A DNA stretch of 64,000 nucleotides from an uncultured Prochlorococcus sp. (GCF_902626525.1 NZ_CACOFR010000002.1:82719-146718); one strand, 5' to 3'; shown: positions 45,396 to 55,068, counted from the stretch's first letter. Notes: a model not told the origin generated them from the letters alone. Made by a program: numbers and translations.

Positions 45396-46295
45396 TTAAG
45401 TCCAATAAGATTCGGCAATTATCCTTAGTTTCTCCATTGTAGAGCTAGGGATATTTTCTTGTTGGGTTATCAAGCCATCTTTTAAAGAAAAATGAGACTT
45501 ACTTTTTGGTCTTTCTTTTTCAATTACTTTGGCTAATTCAAAGATTATTTTATTAGCTACTTCAGTATTCGACCTAAGATTATTCAAAACCATCTCTACA
45601 GATACTTCTTGATTGGTTTGATGCCAACAATCATAATCAGTAACCATAGATAATGAGGAATAAGCTATTTCAGCCTCTTTAGCTAATCTTGCTTCTGTAT
45701 GGTTCGTCATTCCTATTATTGAACATCCCCAACTTCTATATAAATTAGATTCTGCTCTAGTTGAGAAAGCAGGGCCTTCCATTGCTAGATAGGTACCCCC
45801 CCTATGTAATTGCCTACCTCCTGGAATATTTTTTTCTCCGATTTCGCTTAATATACGGGATAAATTTGTGCAGAAAGGATCTCCCATGGTTACGTGTGCT
45901 ACAGCCCCTTCATTAAAGAATGTTGCGGGTCTATTTTTTGTCCGGTCTATAAATTGATCTGGCACCACTATATCAAGTGGCCTTATCTGTTCTTGTAATG
46001 AACCAACTGCTGATGGAGCAATAATCCATCTTACTCCTATTGACCTTAGAGCCCAAATATTTGCTTTGTAAGGGATTTCAGTAGGATTTAATCTATGTGT
46101 TCTTCCATGTCTTGGAATGAATGCTATCTCTAGATTTCCAAGGTTATATACTCTTATTGAATCAGAGGGTTTACCATAGGGAGTATTGATTTCTATTTCT
46201 CTTAGGTACTCTATTTGATCCATTGAATAAAATCCACTCCCACCAATTACTCCTAATCTTGATTTTTCAATTGGCAATAAATGTTCTTTATTCAT
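45396..46295 (-). CDS. mtaP: S-methyl-5'-thioadenosine phosphorylase
   Basis: Cleaves methylthioadenosine from polyamine or related synthesis into adenine and methylthioribose-1-phosphate. The 299 residues show the phosphate-site GVIGGSGFYSM near 15, PRHGRTHRLNPTEIPYKAN near 65 and the substrate-site MEGPAFSTRAES near 180. Its start is ten bases from the divergent selD fusion gene, so their promoters lie inside each other's genes or overlap. Confidence 0.95.
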   Translation of the reverse strand: MNKEHLLPIEKSRLGVIGGSGFYSMDQIEYLREIEINTPYGKPSDSIRVYNLGNLEIAFIPRHGRTHRLNPTEIPYKANIWALRSIGVRWIIAPSAVGSLQEQIRPLDIVVPDQFIDRTKNRPATFFNEGAVAHVTMGDPFCTNLSRILSEIGEKNIPGGRQLHRGGTYLAMEGPAFSTRAESNLYRSWGCSIIGMTNHTEARLAKEAEIAYSSLSMVTDYDCWHQTNQEVSVEMVLNNLRSNTEVANKIIFELAKVIEKERPKSKSHFSLKDGLITQQENIPSSTMEKLRIIAESYWT

Positions 46296-46305
46296 TGTGA
46301 TGTAA

Positions 46306-48477
46306 ATGACTTTTAATCATCTAGTACTAATTGGAGGGGGACACACAAATGTTCTTTTAATGAAGAAATGGTTAATGTGTAAGAAATTAATGCCAGAGAT
46401 TCCTGTTTCAATTATATCTAGAGATTCTCATTTGGTTTATTCGGCAATGTTCCCATCGGTGCTCTCAGATTCAATTTCTTTAGAAGAGAGTTTAATTGAT
46501 ATAAAATCTTTAGCAAAAAATGCAAAAGTATCTTTTATAGAGGAAGAAGTAAAGGATATTGATTTCAATTTAAAGAAAATTATTTTAAGTAATAGACCCT
46601 CAATTAATTATTCGAAGTTGATGCTTAATTATGGTAGCCAAACGATAATTCCAAAAGAATTTGAGTCACTTGTTAAAAATCAAAATGCTTTTACAATTAA
46701 ACCTTTTTTGAGGGCTTATGAGTTAATACAAAAAGAGGATTGTTTTGATTCAGTTAATGAACTTCCATTTGTAATAGTTGGGAGCGGCCTTGCTGCAATT
46801 GAAGTATCATATGCTTTGAGAAAAAGATGGAGATGTAGATCTTTAAAATTATTATGTGATCCAAGAAAAATTAATAATAGAATTTTAAAAAGTTTACGGA
46901 ATTTCAATATCGATTTAGTTGAAAACCTTAATTTTGATTATGGCAAGATTCTTTTATGTACTGGAAATACAGCTCCTTTATGGGCACAAAAAAAATTATT
47001 AGATTCGGATTCTAATGGCAGAATAATCACAAATCAGACTTTATTGTTGAAAAGGTTTTCCGGGATCTTTGCTGCGGGTGATTGTGCATTTGTAGATTCA
47101 GCAAAAAGACCGGCATCAGGAGTTTTTGCAGTAAAAGTTGTAAATACATTAGTCCAAAATCTAAAAAAGGATATAGAAGGGGGACCTTTAAAAAAGTGGT
47201 TTCCACAAAGGATCGGATTACAAATAGTAAATATATTTCCAAGTCAACATCAAAAGGCTTTTGCTATTTATCGCAATTTTGTTTTTGGCCCTTCTTTTCT
47301 TTTTTGGATTTTAAAGCATAAAATTGATCTGAACTTTATTAATAAGTTCAAATCAAAAAGGCTAATTATGAAAAGTAGTGGAAAAACTATTTCTTTAAAT
47401 GATTGCAGGGGATGTGCAGCTAAAATTCCTCAGATTGTTTTGAATAAATCATTAATAAATGCTAATTTAGATTCTTTTGCTTTATCCCCTGAAGACTCAG
47501 TTGAGATCTATCAAAATGGTCAAGATATTATCTTGCAAAGCGTAGATGGATTTCCTGCTTTGGTAAGCGATCCTTGGCTTAATGCAAAAATTACTACTTT
47601 GCATGCTTGCTCAGATTTGTGGGCATGCGGAGCAAAACTCTCATCCGCGCAAGCTTTAATATCATTACCAAAAGTTGAAAGTGAATATCAAAGTTACCTC
47701 TTTTCTCAATGCCTTAAAGGGATTAAATCAACAGTTGAGGAGCATGGAGGTGAATTACTTGGAGGCCATACTTTCGAAACAAGAAGTATGTTAAATAAAC
47801 CTTATGCATTAGGAATAGATATTTCTTTAACTGTCCAAGGCATCCTAGAAAATGAAGCAAAACCATGGCTTAAATCTGGAATGAATGATGGAGATATTCT
47901 TATGATGTCAAGACCTCTAGGAGTTGGAATTCACTTTGCTGGTCAAATGCAAAATATTAATATGCTAAATAGTTCCTCTGAAATAATTAATAATTTAGTT
48001 AAAAGTCAGCAATATTTGATTGATGAAATTTATTTTTTTCAAGATCAATTTAGAGAATCATTAGTAAATGCTGCTACTGACATTACTGGATATGGATTTA
48101 TTGGACATCTTAAAGAGATGGTTGAATCATCTAATTTATATAGGGAAAGAAATAATCTAGAGCCTGTAAAAGTTTTATTAGATTTACTTGCATTTAAAGC
48201 TTATCCGGGAGTATTTGACTTAATAAGAAAAGGTATAAGAAGTTCTTTTTTTGAATCTAATAAAGAAATTTTTGATAATATTTATAAAGGAAAGCAGCAA
48301 AAAAGAATAATTAATTTTTTAAATGAAAATTCATTAGATAATAAGACTTTTGACGAGATAATATCATTGCTAATAGATCCCCAAACGTGTGGTCCCTTAC
48401 TAATAAGTTGCAATCCTAAATATGAAAAAAATTTAAAAGAGAATTGGTATAAGGTTGGGAAAGTTGTGAAAATGTAA
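46306..48477 (+). CDS. selD: Fusion of a pyridine-nucleotide dehydrogenase and selenophosphate synthetase
   Basis: A 723-residue two-part protein. Residues 1-345 are an NADH-dehydrogenase-like FAD/NAD(P) flavoprotein (LVLIGGGHTNVLLMKKW at 6-22, VIVGSGLAAIEVSYAL near 157, GIFAAGDCAFVD near 253). Residues 362-723 are selenide water dikinase: Cys370 and Lys373 in DCRGCAAKI match the catalytic Cys17/Lys20 of E. coli SelD; SVDGFPALVSDPW and TDITGYGFIGHLKEM follow. The active residue is Cys, not selenocysteine. Such fusions occur in cyanobacteria and the flavoprotein may reduce the selenium donor. The start ATG is clear. Confidence 0.93.
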   Translation: MTFNHLVLIGGGHTNVLLMKKWLMCKKLMPEIPVSIISRDSHLVYSAMFPSVLSDSISLEESLIDIKSLAKNAKVSFIEEEVKDIDFNLKKIILSNRPSINYSKLMLNYGSQTIIPKEFESLVKNQNAFTIKPFLRAYELIQKEDCFDSVNELPFVIVGSGLAAIEVSYALRKRWRCRSLKLLCDPRKINNRILKSLRNFNIDLVENLNFDYGKILLCTGNTAPLWAQKKLLDSDSNGRIITNQTLLLKRFSGIFAAGDCAFVDSAKRPASGVFAVKVVNTLVQNLKKDIEGGPLKKWFPQRIGLQIVNIFPSQHQKAFAIYRNFVFGPSFLFWILKHKIDLNFINKFKSKRLIMKSSGKTISLNDCRGCAAKIPQIVLNKSLINANLDSFALSPEDSVEIYQNGQDIILQSVDGFPALVSDPWLNAKITTLHACSDLWACGAKLSSAQALISLPKVESEYQSYLFSQCLKGIKSTVEEHGGELLGGHTFETRSMLNKPYALGIDISLTVQGILENEAKPWLKSGMNDGDILMMSRPLGVGIHFAGQMQNINMLNSSSEIINNLVKSQQYLIDEIYFFQDQFRESLVNAATDITGYGFIGHLKEMVESSNLYRERNNLEPVKVLLDLLAFKAYPGVFDLIRKGIRSSFFESNKEIFDNIYKGKQQKRIINFLNENSLDNKTFDEIISLLIDPQTCGPLLISCNPKYEKNLKENWYKVGKVVKM

Positions 48478-48483
48478 TCAATT

Positions 48484-49725
48484 TCAATTAAATTTATCAA
48501 TTTCTAAATATCTTAATCTTTTGATTTCCTCTCCCATTTCCTTCCCTGGTTCCCATCCTTCTTTTTTTAATGCTTCGCCATCTTTTCTTGATTTAATGTA
48601 TTTGTATTTAAATAGCCACCTTAACAAGTTTCGCCAGAATACACCCCCATCACAAATTAATAATTTGACTGTTTCGTTATGTAGATTTTTCTTCTCAATA
48701 AATTCAGTCCAACTTGATGGAGAATAATGCATAAATTTTTTTTTGTAGGTTTTTAATATCTTTTTTATAGTTAAATAGTCTTCAATTATTTTCTTTTCAC
48801 TATTATTGATCAAAAATCTTTGACATGTTTTTTCTAAATCCTCTACATCTTTTAACAAGAATAAAATGTAATTACCATTTAACTTCTTGATCCAATGAAA
48901 TCCCCTTGAAAACCTTTTATCAACTTGAATATTTTTATTTAAAATTGAGATAATTCCCCATTTATGAATAATTGAAACTACATTTATTAAATTATCGTAT
49001 CTGTATATTTCAGCTAGTTCCATCCTTATTCTTATCCCGAGTGCTGGTGGAAAAATCATTTTCTCATTAGTTACTGCACATTCCCATGGCCATTGTTTAA
49101 TTGATTCTTGCGATTGTTTGAGAGAATTATTTGAAATATTGAAACCTAACCTTGAAGCGTACTTTGCACATCTTATTATTCTACTGGGATCATCTGAAAT
49201 ACTATTGTTATGAAGTAAGTTCAATTTTTTGCTTTTTATATCAGAAATTCCTCCAAAAAGATCATAAATTTTCTTTGTTGAAACATCGAAGGCTATTGCA
49301 TTTACAGTGAAATCTCTTCTCTTAAGATCCTCTTCAATAGTAGTACTTGTTACAATAGGGTTTAATCCTGGAGCAGGGTACATTTCTTTCCTCGCAGATG
49401 CAATATCAATTTTATAGTCGTTAATATTCATTTCTACGGTGTTATATAAATTGAATTCTTTGATTAGACACAACTCAACGTTTACAATATTTTTTTTTAT
49501 GAATTTTGCCAGAGAGATGGAGGAACCTTCAATAATTATGTCTAAATCTATTGACTTAGAAAAAGATCTTTTGTGAAACTTATTAATTAATAAATCCCTT
49601 AAATAACCTCCAACAAAAGCAACTTTAGTATTATTTTCAGATTCTATGTATTTAGTAATAAGTTCAAATAAATTAAAAGGAATTTTGACTAATTCCTCAT
49701 GGATATATTCAGAAATATCATTCAT
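48484..49725 (-). CDS. tRNA nucleotidyltransferase / poly(A) polymerase family protein
   Basis: A class II nucleotidyltransferase of 413 residues that probably adds or repairs the CCA end of tRNA. VAFVGGYLRDLLINKFH near 36 and the metal pair DLDIIIEG near 62, then RRDFTVNAIAFD near 138 and DDPSRIIRCAKYASRLGF near 179 are diagnostic. The tRNA genes here lack encoded CCA, which fits. Whether it adds CCA or poly(A) cannot be told. uvrD ends five bases upstream on the same strand. Confidence 0.93.
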   Translation of the reverse strand: MNDISEYIHEELVKIPFNLFELITKYIESENNTKVAFVGGYLRDLLINKFHKRSFSKSIDLDIIIEGSSISLAKFIKKNIVNVELCLIKEFNLYNTVEMNINDYKIDIASARKEMYPAPGLNPIVTSTTIEEDLKRRDFTVNAIAFDVSTKKIYDLFGGISDIKSKKLNLLHNNSISDDPSRIIRCAKYASRLGFNISNNSLKQSQESIKQWPWECAVTNEKMIFPPALGIRIRMELAEIYRYDNLINVVSIIHKWGIISILNKNIQVDKRFSRGFHWIKKLNGNYILFLLKDVEDLEKTCQRFLINNSEKKIIEDYLTIKKILKTYKKKFMHYSPSSWTEFIEKKNLHNETVKLLICDGGVFWRNLLRWLFKYKYIKSRKDGEALKKEGWEPGKEMGEEIKRLRYLEIDKFN

Positions 49726-49730
49726 GCGTT

Positions 49731-52139
49731 TTAGTTAATATATCGAATTGGAGCTAATCTAGGATCTAGAATTTTACTTCCTTTATCACCAAATTTTACT
49801 GCTAAAGATATTTTTTCACCGGTTCCAAAAATATGAATAATTTCCCCCTTCCCAAATTTTGAGTGGATGAGCTTATCTCCAACTATCCAGCTTTTACCTT
49901 TACTAGGTCCTGAATATAACTTTCTTACCGCATTTATTGGTCTATTAACAAGTTCATTTGGATTGTCTCGATCAACCCTTGTTAAACGATCAAGATGCCA
50001 ATCTCTTCTTAATGAAGCACCTCCAGTCTTAGGTAATTCACCTTCCATCAAATCCTCGGGTATCTCTGATAGAAATATTGAAGGGATTGTTGCCTCGCGC
50101 ATTCCTCCCCATAATCTTCTTTCTCTAGCATGACTTAAGAATACTCTTTCCTTAGCTCTAGTTATGCCTACGTAGCATAATCTTCTTTCCTCTTCGAGAA
50201 GTGAGGGAGTATCTATGGATCTATGACTCGGGAAGAGGCCTTGTTCCATTCCAGTTATAAATACATTTTGAAATTCTAAGCCTTTACTATTGTGCAGAGT
50301 CATAAGGGTTACAGAATTGGGATTATTTTTCTTGGAATCATTATCAGTTGTTAAGGCGGCCGTAGAGAGAAATCCTTCGACATCTCCATTCTCTGTCTCT
50401 TCTTCATATTGGGTAGCTGCATTAATAAGTTCTTGTAAATTATTTCGTCTATCTTCAGATTCTTCTGTCCCACTCGCTAACAAATCACTTAGATATCCAC
50501 TTTTTTCTAAAATTAATTGTAAGAGATGAGCAGGACCTGAATTTTCTAGATAACAAAGTAGATCATTCATAACTTCAGTAAATTTATTAATTCCTTTTGA
50601 TGATCTGCCTATAGTTTCTTCAAGGCTTTGCTTATCGTTTATTACCTCCCATAATGGCATATCTAACCTGTTAGATATTTCACTTAACTTTTGAATAGTA
50701 GCCTTGCCAATTCCTCTTCTCGGAACATTTATTATACGTAAGAGACTGACGTTATCTGAAGAATTAACCAGTACTTTCAAATATGCTATTGCATCTTTAA
50801 TTTCTCTTCTGTCATAAAAACGTAATCCTCCGAAAATTGTATAAGGAATCCGCCACCTTACTAGAGATTCTTCTATTACTCTTGACTGAGCTCTCGTTCG
50901 ATATAAGATTGCAAAATTTTTCCAAATTGGTTGTTGATTATAATTATTGAGTGATTTAATTTTATTGGTAATTGCCTCTGCTTCAGAAATTTCATCATCA
51001 CAGCTGAGTAACTTTAAAAGCTCTCCTTTTTCTTTTGTAGCTTTTAATACTTTTTCAATTCTCTCAGAGTTGTTTTCAATTAGTGAGTTAGCAGCATCAA
51101 GGATATTAGAAGATGATCTATAATTTTCTTCTAATTTAATTAAAGATGATCTTTTCTCGTCAGTAAACGAATTTTTAAAATCTTCTTGAAAACCAATTAA
51201 GATTCTGAAGTCAGCTGCCCTAAAACTATAAATACTTTGATCAGCATCCCCAACTACAAAAATTGATCTATCTTCCCATTTAAAGAATTTTTTTGGTTCA
51301 GTATTTCCAGCAGTAATTAATTTTATAAGTTCATATTGTGTTCTGTTCGTATCTTGATATTCATCAACTAATATATGCTGAAATCTTTTGTGCCAGTAAT
51401 CCCTAACAATATCATTTTGCCTTAATAAAAAAACAGGTAAAAGTAGAAGATCATCAAAATCTAAAGAATTATTTTTTGAGAGCGCAATCCTATATCTCTT
51501 ATAGGCATCCGCAACTATTTTATCAAAATTACCATCTGCTTTTTCTAAAAGATCATTTGAAGTTAAGCATTGATTTTTAGCATTACTTATTAATCTTTTT
51601 ATTTTTTTGGGATCATATCTTTTTGGATCGAGATTCATATCTTGACTGATAATTTCTTTAACTAATGTTTGAGAATCGGTTTCATCGTAAATGGAAAATT
51701 GCCTTGTCCATTTTAATCCTTCTGGATCACTATATTTTTCAATATCGTATCTAAGAAGTCTTGAAAATAACGAATGAAAAGTACCGATCCAAAGGTTCTG
51801 AAGCCTCTCTTGGTGAACATTTGCTCTTAATTGATTTTGATCAATTTCTTTTAGAGTTGACCATGGCTGACCAAATTGATTAAAAGCTAATTCTTGGGCT
51901 AGAAGAACTTCTAACCTTGCTTTCATTTCTTTGGCAGCTTTATTAGTAAAAGTTACGGCAAGAATGTTATAAGGATCTATAGAGTTATTTTCAATGAGAT
52001 TTGCAATTCTATGAGTTAATGCTTTAGTTTTTCCGCTGCCTGCACCTGCTACAACTAATAGCGGCCCATAAACATGTTTTACTGCTTGAAGTTGATTATT
52101 GTTTAAAGACTTAAAAAGAAAATTGTTGTTTTGAGGCAC
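49731..52139 (-). CDS. UvrD/PcrA-family ATP-dependent DNA helicase
   Basis: SF1A 3'-5' helicase of 802 residues, the length of PcrA/UvrD, acting in repair and in removing proteins from DNA. Walker A VVAGAGSGKTKALTHRI lies near 29-45; AVTFTNKAAKEMKARL, LVDEYQDTNRTQYELI, VGDADQSIYSFRAAD, LEENYRSS and VTLMTLHNSKGLEF follow in order; the C-terminal GDKLIHSKFGKGEI is the Tudor-like tail of PcrA. It is followed by the nucleotidyltransferase gene. Confidence 0.96.
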   Translation of the reverse strand: MPQNNNFLFKSLNNNQLQAVKHVYGPLLVVAGAGSGKTKALTHRIANLIENNSIDPYNILAVTFTNKAAKEMKARLEVLLAQELAFNQFGQPWSTLKEIDQNQLRANVHQERLQNLWIGTFHSLFSRLLRYDIEKYSDPEGLKWTRQFSIYDETDSQTLVKEIISQDMNLDPKRYDPKKIKRLISNAKNQCLTSNDLLEKADGNFDKIVADAYKRYRIALSKNNSLDFDDLLLLPVFLLRQNDIVRDYWHKRFQHILVDEYQDTNRTQYELIKLITAGNTEPKKFFKWEDRSIFVVGDADQSIYSFRAADFRILIGFQEDFKNSFTDEKRSSLIKLEENYRSSSNILDAANSLIENNSERIEKVLKATKEKGELLKLLSCDDEISEAEAITNKIKSLNNYNQQPIWKNFAILYRTRAQSRVIEESLVRWRIPYTIFGGLRFYDRREIKDAIAYLKVLVNSSDNVSLLRIINVPRRGIGKATIQKLSEISNRLDMPLWEVINDKQSLEETIGRSSKGINKFTEVMNDLLCYLENSGPAHLLQLILEKSGYLSDLLASGTEESEDRRNNLQELINAATQYEEETENGDVEGFLSTAALTTDNDSKKNNPNSVTLMTLHNSKGLEFQNVFITGMEQGLFPSHRSIDTPSLLEEERRLCYVGITRAKERVFLSHARERRLWGGMREATIPSIFLSEIPEDLMEGELPKTGGASLRRDWHLDRLTRVDRDNPNELVNRPINAVRKLYSGPSKGKSWIVGDKLIHSKFGKGEIIHIFGTGEKISLAVKFGDKGSKILDPRLAPIRYIN

Positions 52140-52162
52140 TTTTTGGAGGGTTGTTTCAAAAA

Positions 52163-52369
52163 TCAGACTTTAGTTTGGGATTCAGATTCTTTTTCTAGTT
52201 GATCTAACGCTTTTTTTAAATTAAGAAGTTCATTGTTGTTATTGATTATTTCTTCAAATTTATTTTGAGGCATTCTTAATTTCTTACTTTTATCAAGAAT
52301 TTCTTTTTCTAATCTCTTTTTGTAAGAAGAAATAAGTTTTTTTGATAACTTTAAATCCTGTTGATCCAA
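52163..52369 (-). CDS. Small coiled-coil protein of unknown function
   Basis: Sixty-eight residues, about 40% Lys plus Glu, predicted to be entirely helical and coiled-coil prone (KLISSYKKRLEKEILDKSK and a heptad-like LLNLKKALDQLEKE). I do not recognise a family. It lies 23 bases upstream of the helicase gene on the same strand and might share its transcript; the composition could also arise by chance in A+T-rich DNA, but the length and position favour a gene. Confidence 0.55.
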   Translation of the reverse strand: MDQQDLKLSKKLISSYKKRLEKEILDKSKKLRMPQNKFEEIINNNNELLNLKKALDQLEKESESQTKV

Positions 52370-52545
52370 AACTTTATAATAATGTAGCTTTAGTTTAGCG
52401 AAAAAATATTTTTTATTTAAATTATTTTAACTATCACTTTGGAATGAAGTTATTAATTAAGAAGCGTTGCGTTAAATTTTAAATTGTCTTGTTTTGGCAG
52501 GCTTTGTACTATTGTAATATGCGAACTTTAATTTTTAATTTAGGA

Positions 52546-53058
52546 ATGACAGTTTTAAACAATAATCAACTATTGTCAGCTGATAAGAAATTAAATGATT
52601 TAAGCAATATAAAAGAATTTATAAATAGTGCCAACTCAAGATTAGATTCAATAAATTCAATAACAAAAAACTCACATGCAATTGCTGCAGATGCTGTAAC
52701 AGCAATGATTTGCGAAAATCAAGATTCAGTTAATTCAAAAATATCTTTAAATACTACTAACAAGATGTCTGTATGTTTAAGAGATGGAGAAATAATTTTG
52801 AGGATTGTTGCTTATCTTTTGATTACTAATGATGAATCCGTTTTAGAAAAAAGTTGTTTAAAGGATCTTAAAAATACTTATCTTGCTCTTGGTGTACCTT
52901 TAACAAATGCAAGAAGAGTTATTGAATTAATGCGAGATGCAACCATCTCTGATTTAAGATTTACAGTTAATAATATGGATGTAGATAACAGCTTTCTTAC
53001 TGATTTAATTTGTGAAACAGAGCTTCAATTTGAAAGGATAATTAATCTTTTAAATTAG
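52546..53058 (+). CDS. cpeB: Degenerate phycoerythrin beta subunit
   Basis: Phycobiliprotein of 170 residues. Cys77 in [14 protein letters not shown] matches the conserved single-bilin site Cys82; Cys56 in MICENQ matches Cys61, but the residue that aligns with Cys50 is Ala45, and the Cys165-type site is not kept, so it should bind one bilin, not three. [19 protein letters not shown] is typical. The ATG at 52546 follows an AGGA ribosome site; an in-frame ATG 57 bases upstream gives an extra non-family start. No alpha gene lies near. High-light Prochlorococcus keep such a lone beta subunit with a non-light-harvesting, perhaps photosensory role. Confidence 0.92.
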   Translation: MTVLNNNQLLSADKKLNDLSNIKEFINSANSRLDSINSITKNSHAIAADAVTAMICENQDSVNSKISLNTTNKMSVCLRDGEIILRIVAYLLITNDESVLEKSCLKDLKNTYLALGVPLTNARRVIELMRDATISDLRFTVNNMDVDNSFLTDLICETELQFERIINLLN

Positions 53059-53593
53059 CTATATTTCTTATTTCTGAAGTATGGGAAGTTTGTATTACTG
53101 AATTATTTTCCTGATTTCTAATAGTTGAAAATCTGGATCTTATGTGAGTGGATAAAAAGCAAATTCTCTCTTCTGATAATGTAGATTTGTAAAAAGTTTT
53201 TATGAGTAAATTATTGTTTTCATCAACAAAATAATTTGAAGATGAGATAACTGGTTCGGTATAACCTTTGTTCCGTAAAACAATTCCTGAATTTTTATTT
53301 TTGGGTAAAAATATCAAAATAGTCTCATCTTCCTCTTTTATATTATTTTCTTCCCAATCACTAGTAGCATGCCATTTTATAGAGATTGAGATAGCATCTA
53401 AATTGCAATTTAAATTATATTTTTTAAAAACTTCAGCGACTTTTTTATTTTTTGGGTTGATATGTTTAATATATATTTTACTTGTTGAGTTTTCAAATTC
53501 CTGAAAAGCTAAAGTATGAGTACTTCTTATTGATTTCCACTCGCCAATACTTTTATCAATAAATTGATTAATTGTTATGAGATTCTTCGTCAA
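53042..53593 (-). CDS. cpeS: CpeS/CpcS-type bilin lyase
   Basis: Chromophore lyase of 183 residues that attaches phycoerythrobilin to the Cys82-type site of a phycobiliprotein. The family start [25 protein letters not shown] is at residues 10-34; [23 protein letters not shown] near 125 and [18 protein letters not shown] near 147-164 are also typical. The start is TTG, overlapped by the 59-residue upstream gene. It converges on cpeB with a 17-base tail overlap, so the enzyme sits beside its likely only substrate. Confidence 0.9.
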   Translation of the reverse strand: MTKNLITINQFIDKSIGEWKSIRSTHTLAFQEFENSTSKIYIKHINPKNKKVAEVFKKYNLNCNLDAISISIKWHATSDWEENNIKEEDETILIFLPKNKNSGIVLRNKGYTEPVISSSNYFVDENNNLLIKTFYKSTLSEERICFLSTHIRSRFSTIRNQENNSVIQTSHTSEIRNIANLKD

Positions 53594-53747
53594 GTTTATC
53601 TTCTACTGAATGATTTTCTGCTTTTTGAATCATTCTTACCATTGAATCTACCATCAATCTTTTTGCAGAAGTTACTTTTAATCCAGAGGGAGTAGTTGAT
53701 ATTTGTTCTCCAGGGCGATTATATGAAGTTGGTCTAAGTGTAGTCAT
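53568..53747 (-). CDS. Small 59-residue gene overlapping cpeS
   Basis: ATG at 53745-53747 opens a 59-residue frame, [18 protein letters not shown] then a helical [20 protein letters not shown] stretch and an acidic tail, ending at TAA 53568. It overlaps the TTG start of cpeS by 26 bases, which implies translational coupling. No family is recognised. The amino-acid balance is that of a real protein (few runs of Lys, Asn or Ile), unlike chance frames in this A+T-rich DNA. Confidence 0.65.
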   Translation of the reverse strand: MTTLRPTSYNRPGEQISTTPSGLKVTSAKRLMVDSMVRMIQKAENHSVEDKLDEESHNN

Positions 53748-53856
53748 CTAATAACTTTAAAAATCAATCGCCTTATATTCTTGCATGAATTCTTATTTTT
53801 ATAGTTATTGTTTGCAAAAATGTCATATCTTTCTTTTTTGATTAAAGAATTATTAA

Positions 53857-54501
53857 CTATTTTCTAATTTTAGACATTTTATTTTTTGCTAAGCCTGAAA
53901 TTGTAGCTAATGCAAACATTCCCAAAAGAGCTATCCCTAGAAATAAACCTGCTCCTTGACTAACCCCAGCTCCCACAGCTACTAATATAGAATCACTGAT
54001 TAGAAGACTTATTAATAATGCGGGCGTAAATATTTTCCAGCGTGTTCCTCCAATACCAATTGCGTAGCTTAGAAAATCAAAAAGGCCAGTCATTAGCAAA
54101 CCTGTCATAAGAAAGAAATTTTCTTCTAGTTGGTTTTGATTAAAACTTTCAATCTTTTTCATTGCTTTAGGGCCTACTAATTTACTTACAGGAACTCGAC
54201 CATAATTTCTTGCAATAAAGAAAGCAGCTTGGCAAAAAACAATATCAGAAAAGATGATTGTTATATAACCTTTTTGAAATCCTAATAATGAACCTGCTAG
54301 CAGTGAATAAGCTGAACTCGGAAGGGCTGGTAAAATAATACTTACCCCTCTAAGTATGAATATTCCTAAAGGAGCCCAAATTCCCATACTTTCTATTTTG
54401 TTTCTAAGAGGGTCGATTCCATAATTTTGGATTAAATAAATCAAAACAACAAATATTGCTATAAAAAAAACTACTGTGAGAAATTTCTGTATTTTATTCA
54501 T
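53857..54501 (-). CDS. VTT-domain (TVP38/TMEM64, DedA-like) membrane protein
   Basis: A 214-residue inner-membrane protein with about five helices. ILRGVSIILPALPSSAYSLLAG near 49-70 and SDIVFCQAAFFIARNYGR near 83-101 match the VTT domain, whose relatives act as lipid scramblases or membrane-homeostasis proteins. A C-terminal basic stretch (KNKMSKIRK) closes it. Single gene; the specific role is not known. Confidence 0.85.
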   Translation of the reverse strand: MNKIQKFLTVVFFIAIFVVLIYLIQNYGIDPLRNKIESMGIWAPLGIFILRGVSIILPALPSSAYSLLAGSLLGFQKGYITIIFSDIVFCQAAFFIARNYGRVPVSKLVGPKAMKKIESFNQNQLEENFFLMTGLLMTGLFDFLSYAIGIGGTRWKIFTPALLISLLISDSILVAVGAGVSQGAGLFLGIALLGMFALATISGLAKNKMSKIRK

Positions 54502-54648
54502 TATCTTTCAAAAAAAAATATTGGAAATAAATCCTTAATTTAAAATTTGATTCTATCTATAATAGAAATACTAATCAATAAAAATTTTTACAAATTTTTA
54601 ATCTTATATTTAATTCCGATAAGAGAATTTTGCTTTTCCAAAGTAGTT

Positions 54649-55068
54649 ATGGTTAATTTTAAGAAAATAATTAATGCAATAAACTCTAGTAACACCATTG
54701 GTATAGTACTTTTGATAATAGTTTCTTTTTGTATTTCAATAAAACAATCAGATGCTTTGCCTCATGAATGGGTTGAGGTTCCTAAAAGTGAATATGGAGA
54801 ACAGTTATGGGATAGAAAAAGTATAAAAAGGAATGAGGATGGTTCTGTGAGAGTATTGAGTAAATTTATTCCCAAAACAAAAAGTGAAATTACAAAGGAT
54901 ATTCTTTATACAATGGATATAAATTGTTTTGAAAAATCTTTTAGAGACGTTGATGTCTCCACAGATGAAGCGAATAGTAATTTCAATGATTTCGCGGATT
55001 GGCAAGATCCAAATGGAGATGAACTAATTTTGGGCGTTATTGGTCAAGTGTGCAGAGTTGAAAACTAA
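54649..55068 (+). CDS. Small exported protein, surface-adhesin E-like
   Basis: With the ATG at 54649 the product is 139 residues: an N-terminal hydrophobic signal (about 14-32, ending near SDALPHEW), then an ordered domain with HEWVEVPKSEYGEQLWDRKS and VRVLSKFIPKTKSE. The pattern of a short W..V.....G...YD..SI stretch, basic-charged beta strands and a final Cys pair (Cys in DINCFEKS and in GQVCRVEN) resembles the adhesin-E-like family. An in-frame ATG upstream at 54547 would add 34 residues unlike a signal. Export is inferred. Confidence 0.65.
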   Translation: MVNFKKIINAINSSNTIGIVLLIIVSFCISIKQSDALPHEWVEVPKSEYGEQLWDRKSIKRNEDGSVRVLSKFIPKTKSEITKDILYTMDINCFEKSFRDVDVSTDEANSNFNDFADWQDPNGDELILGVIGQVCRVEN

